Positions 35,138 through 47,408 of a stretch of 64,000 nt of DNA are shown here, piece by piece (the stretch's first letter is position 1; every line of letters starts with the position of its first letter). Source of the stretch: Hawksworthiomyces lignivorus (taxonomy: Eukaryota; Ascomycota; Sordariomycetes; Ophiostomatales; Ophiostomataceae); the NCBI GenBank assembly GCA_002917075.1, contig NTMA01000003.1, positions 310,001 through 374,000 of the forward strand, given 5' to 3'. The position numbers and the translations under genes are program-made. The notes under the pieces were generated by a model. It was not told the origin of the DNA. It saw nothing but the letters and a program-made list of their open reading frames with translations, and searched no databases.

Positions 35138-38100
35138 TCATTTTGTCCCGTACTTGGTCACTAGCTCTTGGATTTTGGGCATTAGCTGTGCTAGGCGGAA
35201 CGGCTTAGAGATGACATCGTCCTAATTGAAAAGTTTGTTAGCACATGCTCTTTCATGGGGCTGTCTTGCGCCGTAGTGTAGCTTACAATACCGGCCGCTT
35301 TAGCACTCTGGATCTGCTCCTGTCGCGCATAGGCCGTCACGGCAATAATCGGTACATGCTGTACCAGCGTGCCGGACCGCTCTAGGGCACGGATCGCCCG
35401 TGCACACGTCATGCCGTCCATGACAGGCATTTCCAGGTCCATGAGGACGACAGAGATGTTAATCTTAGATGGCGTTGTCGGAGGAGGTAGAGGCGTAGGC
35501 GGAGAAACAGCAGAAGAATAGGACGACGCGATAGCAGCAGCAGCAGCAGCAAGAAAGGACGGGCGCCGTTTGCTGCTCGCTACGTCTATGGCTGAGTCCC
35601 CATTTGCGGTCGCATCTCCTCGCATCGTGGTGTCGCTGTCGTCTGCAGTCCGCCAAAACGTCGACTGGCGCAGGATGTCGAGCGCCTCTCCGCCGTGGTT
35701 GGCCACGAGTGTTCGGTTGCCACTTTTGTCCAGCTGGCGCTGCAGCACACGCTGGTTCACCAAATTGTCTTCAACGATGAGCACGTCTAGATTTGACATC
35801 TCAACCCCGTTGCGGTCAGACGCAACCCCTTCAGGCACAATTGCGGTGGCAGCAGCAGTAGGAATAGATGCAGCCGAGGTGGCGCTCGTTGTGACACTGG
35901 TGGCTGTACTGGTTCCTGGCGTGGCAATGGACGAGCCTAGTTGCGCTGCTGATTCCGTTGGGGCTATAGCAGGAGAACTAAGGAGCAAGACTGGTGACGA
36001 TGGCAGCTGGGGCATCAATTCGGGCGTCGTAATTGTCTTGGTCTGGCAGGTGCAATTGCCTTGACCGATTTCACTGCCACCAGTCGAGTACGCAATGATA
36101 GGCTCTGTCGGGGTTGCGCACAGGGGCCCAGTGACGATGGAAGACAGATTCGACACTCCTGGCTGCACGCCTATCGGAGTAGAGGCTACCTTCCGGCACT
36201 TGACGTAAAATGCAAACGTGCTTCCTTCTCCCTTTTGCGATGCAACGCCGATCTGACCGCCTTGCAGCTCTGTTAGATTTCGGCAGATGAACAAACCGAG
36301 GCCCACCCCGCCATATTGTATGTGTGTGCGTGGTGCGGTCTGCGAAAAGTGATGGAAGAGCATTGACTTTTCATCTTCTTGCAGGCCTTGGCCGGTGTCC
36401 GATACGGCAATGTGCAGGTTGATCTTCTCACCATCGCCCCAGTCGGAGCCACCCGCTAGCTCGGGTCTGTCATGCCGGTTAGGGACATAGGAAAGACCGG
36501 CGACAGAGCTGGCGACGTCGCAATCGATGGGATCGCTGTTCTCATCAGATGCACCCAAAGATATCTCAATTGAGCGTTTTTCGCTTGCCTGGGTCAGCTT
36601 GACGGCATTCGTCATAAGATTGATCAATACCTGGTTGAGGCGCGATGGATCCAGCTTGACCCAATTACTGAACCCGACGAGCCTCTGGTAGGACGGTTGT
36701 ACGCGGAACGTGCAGAGGATACGATGAGCGATGAGTTCGGCCTCGAACATCTTCAACGTGTTACGCACTACAAGTACTGGCTGCACATCGACGGGGGTGA
36801 CCGGCAGCAGTTGCGAGTCCAGCTTTGACAGTGTGAGGACGTCATCAACTATACGTTTTTGGTGGTTGGCACAAAGCGAAATGGTGCTGCTGGCTTCAAA
36901 GATATTGTCAAGCAGACATCCGACGTCAGAGCCTTCTGAGGCTGAGTCACGGCTGGCGTTACTCGATTTGGTCCGGAACTCATTGATCGAGCTCATAATC
37001 TCGTCGACACTCTGCAGAATCGCGCTCAGAGGGTTGCGCATCTCATGGCTCGTGATGTCGATAAAATTTTCCTGTTGCCGCCTGTGCTCAACCGCCTCCT
37101 GGCGCAGCTGAATCTGGAACTCCTCGGCTAGCTTCTGTTGGGAAATGTCGGTGATGCAGCCAAAGATGCCCCTGAGATTGCCGCTATCGTCCTTCTCTGG
37201 ATATGCTCGAAGGAGCACCCAGGTCGTGATTTCAATAGGCGCGCCGCCGTTGCTGTCAGTCTGTATAGTTGTATTCTGCTTGAATCGGAATTCGTGGGTA
37301 ACAATAACCTTATCCCGCACCAGTCGGTCCCAGACCACTGACAGACCTGGCTGATCTTCATCTTGGACGCTGTCCATCCATGTGAGCCATGAAGCATTGG
37401 CCCCCTCTACTCTTGGATGCCGTGATATTTCCCACCACATACTGTTGCAGTAGGTAATCTGCCCTGTCCCGTCAGCCACGAACATCCCCACAGGCGTGAA
37501 TTCGGCCATACGCATAAACCTGGTCTGGCTGTCTACTGCTTGCTGTGTGCGTATGCGAAGCTGGTGGGATAATTCTTGCCGGTCCTGCGTCGCCCGCTGC
37601 ACCGCGCACCGGCTACGCCGGATCTCCTCTTCGAACAGAACGACCGATGCGAGTGACGTCGTCAACTGCCGTGCTAAGAGATTCACGAATAACTGATAGT
37701 CATTGTTGTAGGGTCGGCGTGGGTTAGTGCCCATGACAATGAACCCGGAAACGGAAACCGAGGCTGAGGCTTCTGATACTGCCGTGAAGGCAGTGGTGTG
37801 TTGAACGGGGAACACAACAACCGTACGAATAGGGTCTCTAAAGCCGCGCTCGCTATGCAAGCTAGCCGCAAGATCTGCGGGCAACGTGCCGTCTTCGGCA
37901 GACAATATGACGGTAGAAGGCAGTGCTACGGTTCCTCCACATGCTGTTTTGGGCATGGACTGCCGCATGTATGGCGCAAAGCCCTCGTCACTTGTGTGAA
38001 GATCCATAGCGGCTACAGCTGCCGGATGTCCGGGAGACAGGCCAAGCGAGCCCTCCAGGACGACATGTCGCGGACCGTCGACGCTGCTAGACTGGAGCGA

Positions 38101-40248
38101 AGAGGCGTCGCTGTCGAAGTCCTTGCAGCTGCCAGTGTTTCGAACTACCGAATAGATAAGAACAAAGGGCATGTCAAATTCGTTGTACGCAAGACCTTCT
38201 CTAGTTGCGTGCCAGAATTCTTCGACGGTCTGCGCTATAGCTGTCTTCTCACCCACTTCATATAACGTAAGCATCCGTCGTTCGTTCACTTTCCGCCGCG
38301 TGTTCTCGAATGACGGATTGTACAAGGCGACCACGGAGCCGTCGTTACCAATGAGTGGGACGAGTGACCAGTTGAAAAAAGTCTCCTCGAGGAAACCATG
38401 ACGGTCGATAAATAGTTTGTTGTCTTGTTTCAGAACGGCCTGTCCTGCAGTCCAGGCGCTGTGGAAGACCGGGCCTATTGTATCCCAGATCTCTGGCCAG
38501 CCTTCTGAATACTTTGATCCCATCAACTTTGGGTGCTTGTCTCCAATAAGTGTTTTGTATGCCTCATTGTAGATTACTGTGTATTCTGGCCCCCAGTACA
38601 TAGCAGCAGGATGTGGGCTACTCATAACTAGGTTGGACATGCCACGCAGATCATCAGGCCATTGCTCGATGGGCCCTAACGGCGTTGAAGCCCAGTCAAC
38701 AGATCTGGCGAACTTGATGTGTTCTGGGATGTCGTCTGCTGCTGTGATACGTGTCCAATCAAAAGTCGGTCTAGCCTCTTCCACTTTTGGAACAACAGCA
38801 CCAGTGTAGTCCTTGGTGCCAAGGATTTCAGCAAATGGCTTTCCATGATCTGGAGCCTCCTTCTTTGTCCTTGGCCTAGTTTTTGTATAGTTTTCTGACA
38901 CTGCACTTTTTGGCGAAGGCCCGATAACTGTCTCTGCATTTCGAGGCAGTGCTGTAGCATCATGTATTGTATTTCCTCGTACAATACGGTAGCGCTGACG
39001 TATGGTAGAGTATGTCCAACGCAGGCCGGCGAATGTCAAGGGCAGCGGCAGCTTTCTGTCAGAACTCGTTTCCAGACTTGCTCCGTCAGACCTCGTTCTT
39101 GATTCGTCCAAATTCAACACCCAATTCCTGAAGCCTGCAGCCTTTGCTTGGGCGACCTTACAGGATTTCGAAGCGTGTTGCAAGTCAGCTATTTGGTCGA
39201 AGACAGGCCGTGCTTCTCGGAGAGCCGCATTGGCAAAGAGGATTTGTAAGGAGCTTGCTTTGTCACTGGCCGTCTTAGCCACATCAACGACAAATGTTGG
39301 TCGGTCATCTTGATCAAGGAGCTCCACAAGATCAATATCTTGAAGGAGCGGCAAGGGCGATTGCGCAAGAGAAAAGTGGCCCGCAGAATTGCCATTGGCT
39401 TTGCAAGCCAATGGCTTCTCCATTAAGTTGCTAGAGGGAAGCTGCATCACAACGGTCTCCTGCTCTTTCTCATCGCGAGGATGACCAATCATGGTGGTCA
39501 AATTCAGCTCAGAGCTGAATTCAAAGTCGGCCCTAGGGCAGGCGTCGGAATTACAGTCGGCACCAGTGTTGGGATCGAAAGACTCGGGTCTAGGGTAAGG
39601 AGCACGGCGAAAGCAAGTGTGTCGGCTGCGAGGTGGAAGGATAGTTGCGGACTGGAGTGAGGAGGAAAATAGGCAGGGTCGTTTTGGAGATGGTGGGCTA
39701 GAAGGAAGAGGGATACCCACAGCGACAGTCGGACAGCTAAGATTAGGCTGTACTAGGTCGTCTGTGTGTCTCTTGCACCTGGTCGCATTATAGACGGTGC
39801 TGTCTGCGTGATTCTGGCCGTGGGCACTTTTGGTAGCAGAAGTGGCTCCTCCGTGTGTGCCTTTGCTGCTGCTGCCGCTTCCGATTTCTTGGAGAGTCGC
39901 CGCGCCGACAGGTTCTGTGGCCTTCTTGACAAGCAGGGGAGCTGCTGTAACATTCCCGCCGACGTGCAGAGCAGTCCACGGCGGTACTGGCAGATGGCTC
40001 GTTGAAGTAGACGAGAGCGAGGGAGCTAATGAGAAGATCGATGAGGTCGGTGAGCCTGGCAAAGATGGAAGCTCCGAGACCGCTGCATCTATGTCACTCA
40101 AGTTGAGATTGGGAACTGACTGGTCGGGTCGGAGCTGGTCCTTTGCACTTATCGCTGACGGTGCGGTGTTATGCGTCTGCCCGATAGCCGTGGTGATAAA
40201 GCGAGTGTGGTCGAGGGAATTCTCGTTGTTCTTGCTCTCCAAAGACAT
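35138..40248 (-). CDS. Soluble hybrid histidine kinase (PAS, HisKA, HATPase, receiver)
   Basis: Two exons, 40248-35287 and 35221-35138, with a 65 bp intron (GTAAGC donor, GCTAAC branch, ATTAG acceptor); 1681 aa. The terminal exon supplies DDVISKPF, including the conserved receiver Lys. The start is the ATG at 40248. After a 300-residue Ser/Pro-rich head come a PAS-like segment (DDRPTFVVD), the fungal DWASTPLGPIEQWP segment, a GAF-like region and a PAS domain (EFTPVGMFVADGTGQI). The H-box SHEMRNPL has His1068. HATPase N and G boxes follow (LINLMTNAVK, VSDTGQGL). The receiver has VEDN at 1492-1495 and phospho-acceptor Asp1604 (LMDLEMPVMDG). No membrane helix is visible. It should phosphorelay through an Ypd1-type HPt protein; the stimulus is unknown. 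The receiver carries a low-complexity insertion of about 60 residues. Confidence 0.92.
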
Positions 40249-40257
40249 CAAGAAAAG

Positions 40258-40458
40258 CTAGAGGAGCACAGCCTCAAGCTCCGCGTGGAAGACAATAATA
40301 TGTATTTCCCGGGCGATTAGAACCGTAAAACGAATCTGTGCCTTGCCGATGCTCCATGGAGGTCTGGTGACTGCGAAGATTGCAGTCCCGGACCAGGGAT
40401 AAGAACCAAACTCAGAGCGAAGAATACGAAACAAAAGAAGACAATGAGTCCTTGGCAA
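40258..40458 (-). promoter_or_regulatory. 66-codon upstream ORF ending 9 nt before the kinase start
   Basis: An ATG at 40458 opens a frame ending at TAG (40260-40258), nine bases before the kinase ATG at 40248. If it is in the transcript it could limit kinase translation. The peptide resembles nothing I recognise. Confidence 0.3.
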
Positions 40459-43400
40459 ACAGAGTCTTAAGAAGATAGCCTGTGATTTGGCATTAGATTA
40501 AGTTCGATTTCGGACTCGATTTCCAGAGACGGCAGAACCAGCTACAGAAGTTAGCAAAGCTCAACGTTCACTAAAGATGAAGCCTAGAAGTAGAAAGATC
40601 AAAACACGAAGACGATAGATGAACAAGTGCTATATGTGCTTTCGGTGTGAGATCAGTTCAAAGTAGGGTGGGCATGTGTGAACTAGAGAAGCTAACATGG
40701 AGAGAGGTGAGGGAAGAAAGGGTGGGAGGGTAAGCAACCACGCGCAGATAGATACTAGAAGGCTTGGACACTCCGTACTCCGTGTACCTACCCTACAATG
40801 CGGCAACAGCAAGTGTGGGGAAGGCTGCTGAAAAAGAGAAAGAACGAGTGAAGCCAGAACTTGTCTTACCAAGTAGCATTAGTATAGCAATTAGCATATG
40901 CCTATAGAAGAGTACCTGGTGGGTTTCTGATGTCGATATCCGCTGATGCTGGAAACGAGAGCGCAATTCGGACACAGGAGAAGACGGGAAAAGATGAGAA
41001 AGCGGTGATATGGTGTTACGCGGCATACGGAGGAAGTACGAGTACACGAAGAAGCTAAGACAGGGCGTCGAAGAAAGGGAGAGAAAAGACGTTAGGTGAA
41101 AATAAGACGGGAAGACAGGAGCGAAAATAGTTTAGAAAAAGCGCTAGAACAGGCAAACGGCCAAAATAAATCTTGGAAGCAAAACGAAGAGAAAAGAAGG
41201 GAAGTCGAACGAGAGATTTTCAGACACGAAAGCAACTAAAATTTGGAGGAAAAAAATGGAAGGAGAAAGTAAATGGACGGACTGGGGGATCGAGATTCTG
41301 CTCTTCACACACGGAGCTCTCCTCCCTCCCGTGTTGCTTGTTTTGCGGATCCTTAGTCTGGAACGCTCTGCCGCTTGTGTCTCTCTAGTCTGCTGTTTTC
41401 TCTCGCACCCTCCTGTCGGTGTTTATCGGTGCCGGGGCCGCGGAGGGCCGTCGTTGAATGGAATCGAAGACAGCTAATTGAAAGACAGAAAGGACCTGCA
41501 ACCTGGAAGTATTGATTGCCAAGGCTCAGGGAGACTGCAGAATGCAGACAAAAAAGACAACAAAGACAAAGCCGACCGTGCTACGATGTAAGACAGTTTT
41601 CGCTGTCTTCTTGGTTGGCTGGATAACTAAGAAAGGAAAAAAAAAAAAGCTCCGAGAGCAAGAGAAAAAGATCGACGGCATTGGCGGATAAGACTGAATG
41701 AACTGGTGAGGAAAAATTATTACGGAGTAGGGAAGATGAGACCTCGCAGAAGGGTCTGGACCAGTGCCCGGTGGGGGCACAGGGGAAAAAGAGGCGAAAG
41801 TGAAGAAGGGCAGAAAGACGACGAAAAAGGACACAGAGAGCACGGCCTTCAATCGTCGACAGTCATCGTCTGCATGGGGCATCCTATACGCTTATTGATT
41901 TGTTTTTTGGGGAGAGATTTATATCAGTCCTCGACGAAATGGTTTCTTTCATCCCTTTCTTCTTTCTTTGCTGATATTCTTTCGTTATTCAGCTCCTGCT
42001 CGTTTGGTGCTAGAGCTAGACGACCGACTTTGTCCAGCGATGAGACACGCGGTTCGAAGGCACATGGGCGATAATAGGCACAGAAGGCAACGATAATGTG
42101 GAGTATTACAGCATACTCGTACGTCGTATGTCTGCGCTGTCAGAATGCAAGGGTATCAACAGACCAGGCCTTCTACATCTTCCCTCTTGACCGCTGCAGC
42201 TGGGCTGAATACATACGACGTACAAGTACTGGCAACGCGTCCACCCACATGGGTCCTTGCTTGCTTGAGGACAAAGCAGGCCAGGTCGCGGGCATATGGG
42301 CACAGAGGAACGCTCGGAAAGAACGGCCTGGCATGCCAATGCCCTTTGTCTCAAGTGAAGAACTAAGCCCTGGGGTCTCCTATGGCAAGGCCTTACTCGC
42401 GTCTCCTGCTTCGTTCCGATATGTCCTCCCATTATCGACCTCCTCTTTTCTGCACAGAGATGGGTGGATGGCATTGTCTCCCCTTTCCCATCTTCGCATC
42501 TACGTAGTCTTTCAGTAGCCAATGCCTCCGTGCCATCGCCCCCTTGGCGTTGTACGTAGTCATCTAACGCAAAGCACTCTAGTTTCGAGGCATTTGGCTG
42601 ACTTGCCTCTGATCCTCCAAACTAGTGCGCCATCTCCTTCTCGGCATCTTTTTGTAAATCATGTGTCTGTGTCTTGTCTTTTTTAGTCTTTTGTTTTCTG
42701 TTGACAAGAGGCAGAACAAGATTTGTGATAAAACGAGTGCTGCTGACAGGTCCGTGAACGTGCGAGTACAAAGCCGAAGAATTCTTTTCATGTCGCCCAC
42801 CCACTCTTCAAAACTAGCGAGTGATAGGCATATTACCTGCTCAAATTTTTTTTTTTCCCCATTCTTTTTTGGTCACTTTTTTCTGCCTTTTGAGGCAGAT
42901 AGGTTCTAGAACCCGTGGACCCATATCGTTTGACCAGTTGCATCCACTTTTGTCTTGCCCACCCGCATTTGCTTCGCTCTGGCCCGGTTGATCCCTCTGT
43001 CAAAACAAGCCACAGCGCACTTTCTGTAGCCCACGTTCAAAACGCCAATACACGCCTCTTTAAGTAGCAAATCCCAATGAGGAGATACGCAGAGCGCAGC
43101 CCTCGGACGGTGAGGTTCTTATTCTTCGAAAGAGCATCTTGCTTGGTGCATCTAAAGCATGCGCATCGCCATAGCAAGCCGGTCTTTGCGCTGCGTGATA
43201 GGCATACGAAGTACTTCCGTGCTAGTACGCCGCTCATTCTTGCAGGAGTTGGTCCTTTTTTTTTTTGAATGTGCTGCCTCCCCGTATGATAATCTGCTCT
43301 CTCCCTTTCTCGTTTTCTTCGTGTTCTGCCATCTTGCTTTCGCTGCTTATTCTCTTGCCCTCTGGACATTCTTTTCATATATTCTGCATCCCCCCTGTTC

Positions 43401-44427
43401 AACCCATGTAGAGAGTCTGTACCTAGTTCTTTTCGCCGGTCAAGCTGCCTTGGATGCTATTGGTGAGCGGCAATACAGACCCGATCGGCGATCTTTTTTT
43501 TTCTCAGGCCCTGACCCGCCCTTTTATTGTCCCCTTGCGTTTGTCCCATTTCGTTTTGTGATTTGGTTTGGTGTTGGAGACGGACGGCTGGGGATGTGTT
43601 GTGACTGCAAAATTCGCATCCTAATACGGAGCACTCCGATCATTTGGCAAAGCATTTCTTAACCCCAGATGAGTACGCAAAACTCTCGATCGCTGTGCTT
43701 TGTCTTGAGGGGGGGCGAAAAAGGGTCTCGACTTTCTCCACCAAACCCCAACTCAAAATTCTTACAGCGTGAGCGGAAGAGCCTTTACTGGGGCGTTCTT
43801 CTGTCTTCTTCCCCACCTATTTTTTTTTACTACCCTGCATGAACTAGGGTAGTGGAGAATATCGTGATAGAAAGGCACTATGAAGGCGTTAAGACATGCG
43901 ACCTGGTGAATGTCACGTAAATATTATACGCATATATACTCGTACACATACATATATACATATATATATAAGTCCTTGAGATTAATTGCTTCGATTTAAA
44001 GTGGATATATATATTTGCCTATCGTCAATACATGTGTGTATTACTATTCCTTTTTGTATTCAAGACAGAGTGCGCCGAACTCTGTGGCCGATCCTTTTCA
44101 GGTTAAAATAGAGTATACTTCGCCAGTTGTTAAATATGGTCAGAGCTCGTCGTAAGAGCTACCTCTACAGGACGGGGTGCGCCGAGGTTGTATATAACAC
44201 AAAGACAAGTAGATAAAACCATACGAGCATATGTGGTTTAATCAGGTAACAAGACCAAAAATATATGGATAAGTTGTTGTTGAAAGGAAGTAGTTGACCG
44301 CTGTTTCATGGTAAATAGTGTCTAGGACTTGATTTAGAGGCTCATTTCCTCGCCTTATAATGGAGGATATCTGTATAAGATATTTCTCTTGCTCTCCGTC
44401 AAAGATATTGGCTTGTGTAGAAGTACA

Positions 44428-44475
44428 ATTCCTGGGTGACGCCTGTTAGAAATTCCTGGGTGACGCCTGTTAGAA
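44428..44475. repeat. Perfect 24-bp tandem duplication
   Basis: Two adjacent exact copies beginning ATTCCTGGGTGACGCC and ending TGTTAGAA. It lies at the edge of an AT-rich block and might be a trace of a retroelement end, but no second LTR copy is visible. Confidence 0.8.
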
Positions 44476-44565
44476 GCTACCAGCATGCGACCACGGCGAT
44501 CACGGCGAACACAGCCAGCTCCGTTGTCCGTCCCTTTTCATATTCCTGCAATAACCGCAAAGTCG

Positions 44566-45480
44566 TTACACTATCCAAGTCCCGTCTTCTTCATCTTTCT
44601 CGTCTTGCCCGTCCTCCCCGTCCTTCCCGTCCTCCTCTGCTACCTCCTCGCCCTCTTCGAGAATACTCTCGTTCCTCTCGTCACGCCCGTGCATGTCCGA
44701 GGCATCGGTGCTATTGTCTGCTTCTGCTAGCATGGCCACCACGGCTGAACGCAAGTCCTGGCTAGCCTCATCATTTTCTGACCTCTGCCGCAAGACTTGT
44801 CGGTCGATGATGATGAGCTCTGCGATATTGGCAGGGTAAATCGTCTTGGTCAAATGCGGCTGCAATGGTTGCCCGGAGCGGTCTACTCGACCAAACGCCT
44901 GGGTCTCCTGGCTGGCCGCGCTGGATGGCTCAAAGACCACGGCGTAGCTCGCCCGCGTCAGCTCGACTGCGGTGCCAGAAACGCCAATAGTCGTCACAAG
45001 CACGGCGGGACCACGTTTGCGGTCCGCCTTGGCGTCCCACTCGGGCGTGGTCCACAGCGGCGGAACAAGCTGTAATGCGCCGTCCGAGGCGAACGGCGCA
45101 TTTTCGAGTGGACTATGTGGACTTGCAGGCTGGTGTGGCTGATCGTCACAGCCAGAGCTATGCCCGTCAGCGGAGCTGAGGGGAGAATAGTTGGCGAGAG
45201 TACACTCTCGGTGTAATTTCCCACTGCGGTTTTCTTCTGAAGTGAAAATAGTTTGACCAAGAGGACAATATTGACTTGGTGGCTTGAAGAGTGAACCACC
45301 ATTCCATATCTTCTCGCAGGTTAGCTAGAGACTCTATAGCCACACTCGATCACGACTGTGGACCAGTCTTCCCGGCCTGGCTCCGGAAGACGGGAGGAGA
45401 CAAGCGTCTCTTTCTCCTTTTCCTCCGTAGTCTCCGCCACGGCAAGTCCAAGGTGCGGAATTTGTCCAGCCTTTCCCGAT
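44566..45480 (-). pseudogene. SNF2-family helicase relic (C-terminal helicase lobe)
   Basis: Minus-strand frames give pieces of an SNF2 helicase C-terminal domain in the right order but in different frames. A stretch around 45320-45240 reads LREDMEWWFTLQATKSILSSW, the usual lead-in to motif IV. A later frame, 45230-44566, reads LVTTIGVSGTAVELTRASY then AFGRVDRSGQP, matching the region of motifs V and VI (normally GGVGLNLT and IGRVHRIGQ). Frame changes and stops separate the pieces, and the N-terminal ATPase lobe is absent. The tail is acidic (EEGEEVAEEDGKDGEDG). It is most likely a truncated, decayed copy rather than a working gene. Confidence 0.7.
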
Positions 45481-46946
45481 GAACCGCATCCGGGCGCCCT
45501 CTATCAAATGTAATTGTACAACTAGGTATAGCTTATTTCATGCACACTCGCTGACAAGGTGATGAACAGGCAGGCTCTGATTTGGGGATACAGAAGGTGA
45601 AATTGTAGGCCCAATGCATTTCTCTTTGCTTCAATGTTCCAGCATGCGTCTTCATTCACACCTCTATAGTAAAGATAGTTGTTGGCCAAATTACCGTATA
45701 AACGATACGAAGCAGCAAAGAACGAAGACAATTATTCTCCCAACTCCGCAAATCAAGAAACCCCTACCGAGTTTATCAATAATCTCGAGAACTGTCAACG
45801 CGAGCAAAGTTGACGGTCACATATTCTTCTCCCACATATTGAAGTTGAAGAGGCACAGATTCCGGCTTCTTGGAGGCTTTTGTTCTCACCGTCCTTAGGG
45901 AGACGACAAATAGGGCACGATGGCTCGTCCCATCGAGATGCTCGCCATTCCCTCGATCAGCCAAACAGAAAAATCATAGAAAAAAAAGATCTTTGTGGTG
46001 TCAACTATAGAATTGCAAATAATGTGAACGAATTTTCTCCACAAGAGGGCAAACAAAGAAGAGAAATACAACGCTTCAGATCAAACGGCTATTTTGCTGT
46101 AAACTCTTGCGTTTGCAAGTACAGTTTCCTGTTTTAACACTTAGTTATTGTTTCCTAAAAAGGAAGGTTCAAAGAGCCCCTACGGCAGCGCCATTCTTGC
46201 TACGATGGCAATTACAAAAGGTACGTACACAATGAAAAGATGACTGTCTGCGAATAAGAGGCTATCGCGTTTGCAATAAGTATGTAGGCAGGTCTCTAGG
46301 GAACCGCTTACGCTTTGGGAAGTGAGTCAAATGTTATATCGAGTCTGATACTGATCCTACAACAGTTAGCCATGTGGAATTTTGTGTCGGTTTAAGCACT
46401 GGGGGGCATGGGGGGAGTGCAGAAGAGACATGGCTTTTGATTTGAATTTCTATCAGTTTAAATATTTGACTTCGCCTACAGCTGCGTCGGGAACGACGTG
46501 CTTATTCATAGAAATATCAAATTGCAGCACGGAATCCTTCCTGCTTTAACCGATTCCTTCGCCTGCCTATGTCATGGCGGGATGTATTGAGCGACCGCAC
46601 TTCACAATTAAGGGAAGCTTGTGCACTTTCGATAGCTTGTTTACAGACTTTGTGGTGGTTGAGAAGGCTTCTAACCTGTACCGCTTTTGATTGTATCTTA
46701 CAATGTAGTGGCTTTCCTGGTTAGGTTGAGTCTAGGAGCCTGCCCCCCTCGGTCTCAATATATTACATAAAGACTAGTCTCAGCACGATGCTTGCGATAC
46801 TAGTTGAATTTTGAGGGTGCTATGACTCCTTCATACGAAGAGGCCTACTGTCTAGACCTCATACAAATCATTCCAAAAAGAATGTCCGCTGAGAATTCTT
46901 CAGGCAGGTTGAACGTAGGGTAGCTTTCTTGCCCGGGGCTTCGAAT
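45481..46946. other. AT-rich region between two gene relics
   Basis: No gene can be supported. The minus-strand ORF at 45522-45731 is unrecognised. The composition and the two flanking pseudogenes suggest decayed DNA. Confidence 0.5.
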
Positions 46947-47408
46947 CTAGACATGTGCCTCATCGGCCATCTTCCGGCTGAGAAGGCGGCGCGCCTGTTG
47001 CTTGAAGCCCTCCTTCTACGCCATAGACAGATACTGCCAAGCGAAGCTCAGGCGGACGGCGGGCATTCTATCCTGCACGAGCACGCTCGGCCGTTGATCT
47101 GTGTGGGATAGTCAGTCGGATGAGGTGGAAAGTAAGAGAGGAGAGCTGCTCCGTTGGCGGGAGAAGCACAGGCCTTGCTAGCAAAAGCACATCTTTGGCA
47201 CCTTGGCGCCGTGGAAGACCTCCCTCGTTAGGGCTACTGCCTGCACTTCGTTCCTGTCGGCATGGGAATAATCGCGACTTGCACGTCTGCCTGCTAACTG
47301 ATCATGAAGACGGCTGGACTTGATGACGGCGCGGCCAATGGCAAACACGTCGCGGCCGCCGTCTTGGTTCTCATAGATTCCCGTTGACTCGTTGCACAGC
47401 ACAAGCAC
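46947..47408 (-). pseudogene. Aminoglycoside-phosphotransferase-like kinase relic
   Basis: Minus-strand pieces fit the fungal APH/choline-kinase-like family: FAIGRAVIKSSRLHDQ, then DYSHADRNEVQAVALTREVF and VPKMCF, an apparent intron with a CACAG acceptor, then ING and VLVQDRMPAVRLSFAWQYLS. The reading is broken three ways: a one-base shift before the intron, another after ING, and a TAG at 47018-47016 in the sequence following WQYLSMA. The C-terminal catalytic loop (HxDxxxxN) is missing. It is a remnant of a family often expanded in accessory fungal regions. Confidence 0.7.

Larger units (their letters stand above)
40249..44565. other. 4.3 kb gene-poor region upstream of the histidine kinase
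   Basis: It contains the promoter and leader of the minus-strand kinase gene. The only notable ORF is a 66-codon upstream ORF (40258-40458). TACTCCGTA-type motifs occur at about 40770, 41722 and 43624. From about 43,900 the sequence turns AT-rich with TATA microsatellites and a 24 bp tandem duplication, merging into the decayed block. Confidence 0.55.

Noticed and set aside
43900..44475. Possible solo LTR of a copia-type retrotransposon
   Set aside because: The AT-rich stretch has TGTTGAAAGG and TGTTAGAA words, but no second LTR, clear primer-binding site or target duplication could be defined.
45522..45731. 69-aa minus-strand ORF in the decayed block
   Set aside because: It reads smoothly but has no recognisable family and lies in AT-rich relic DNA.
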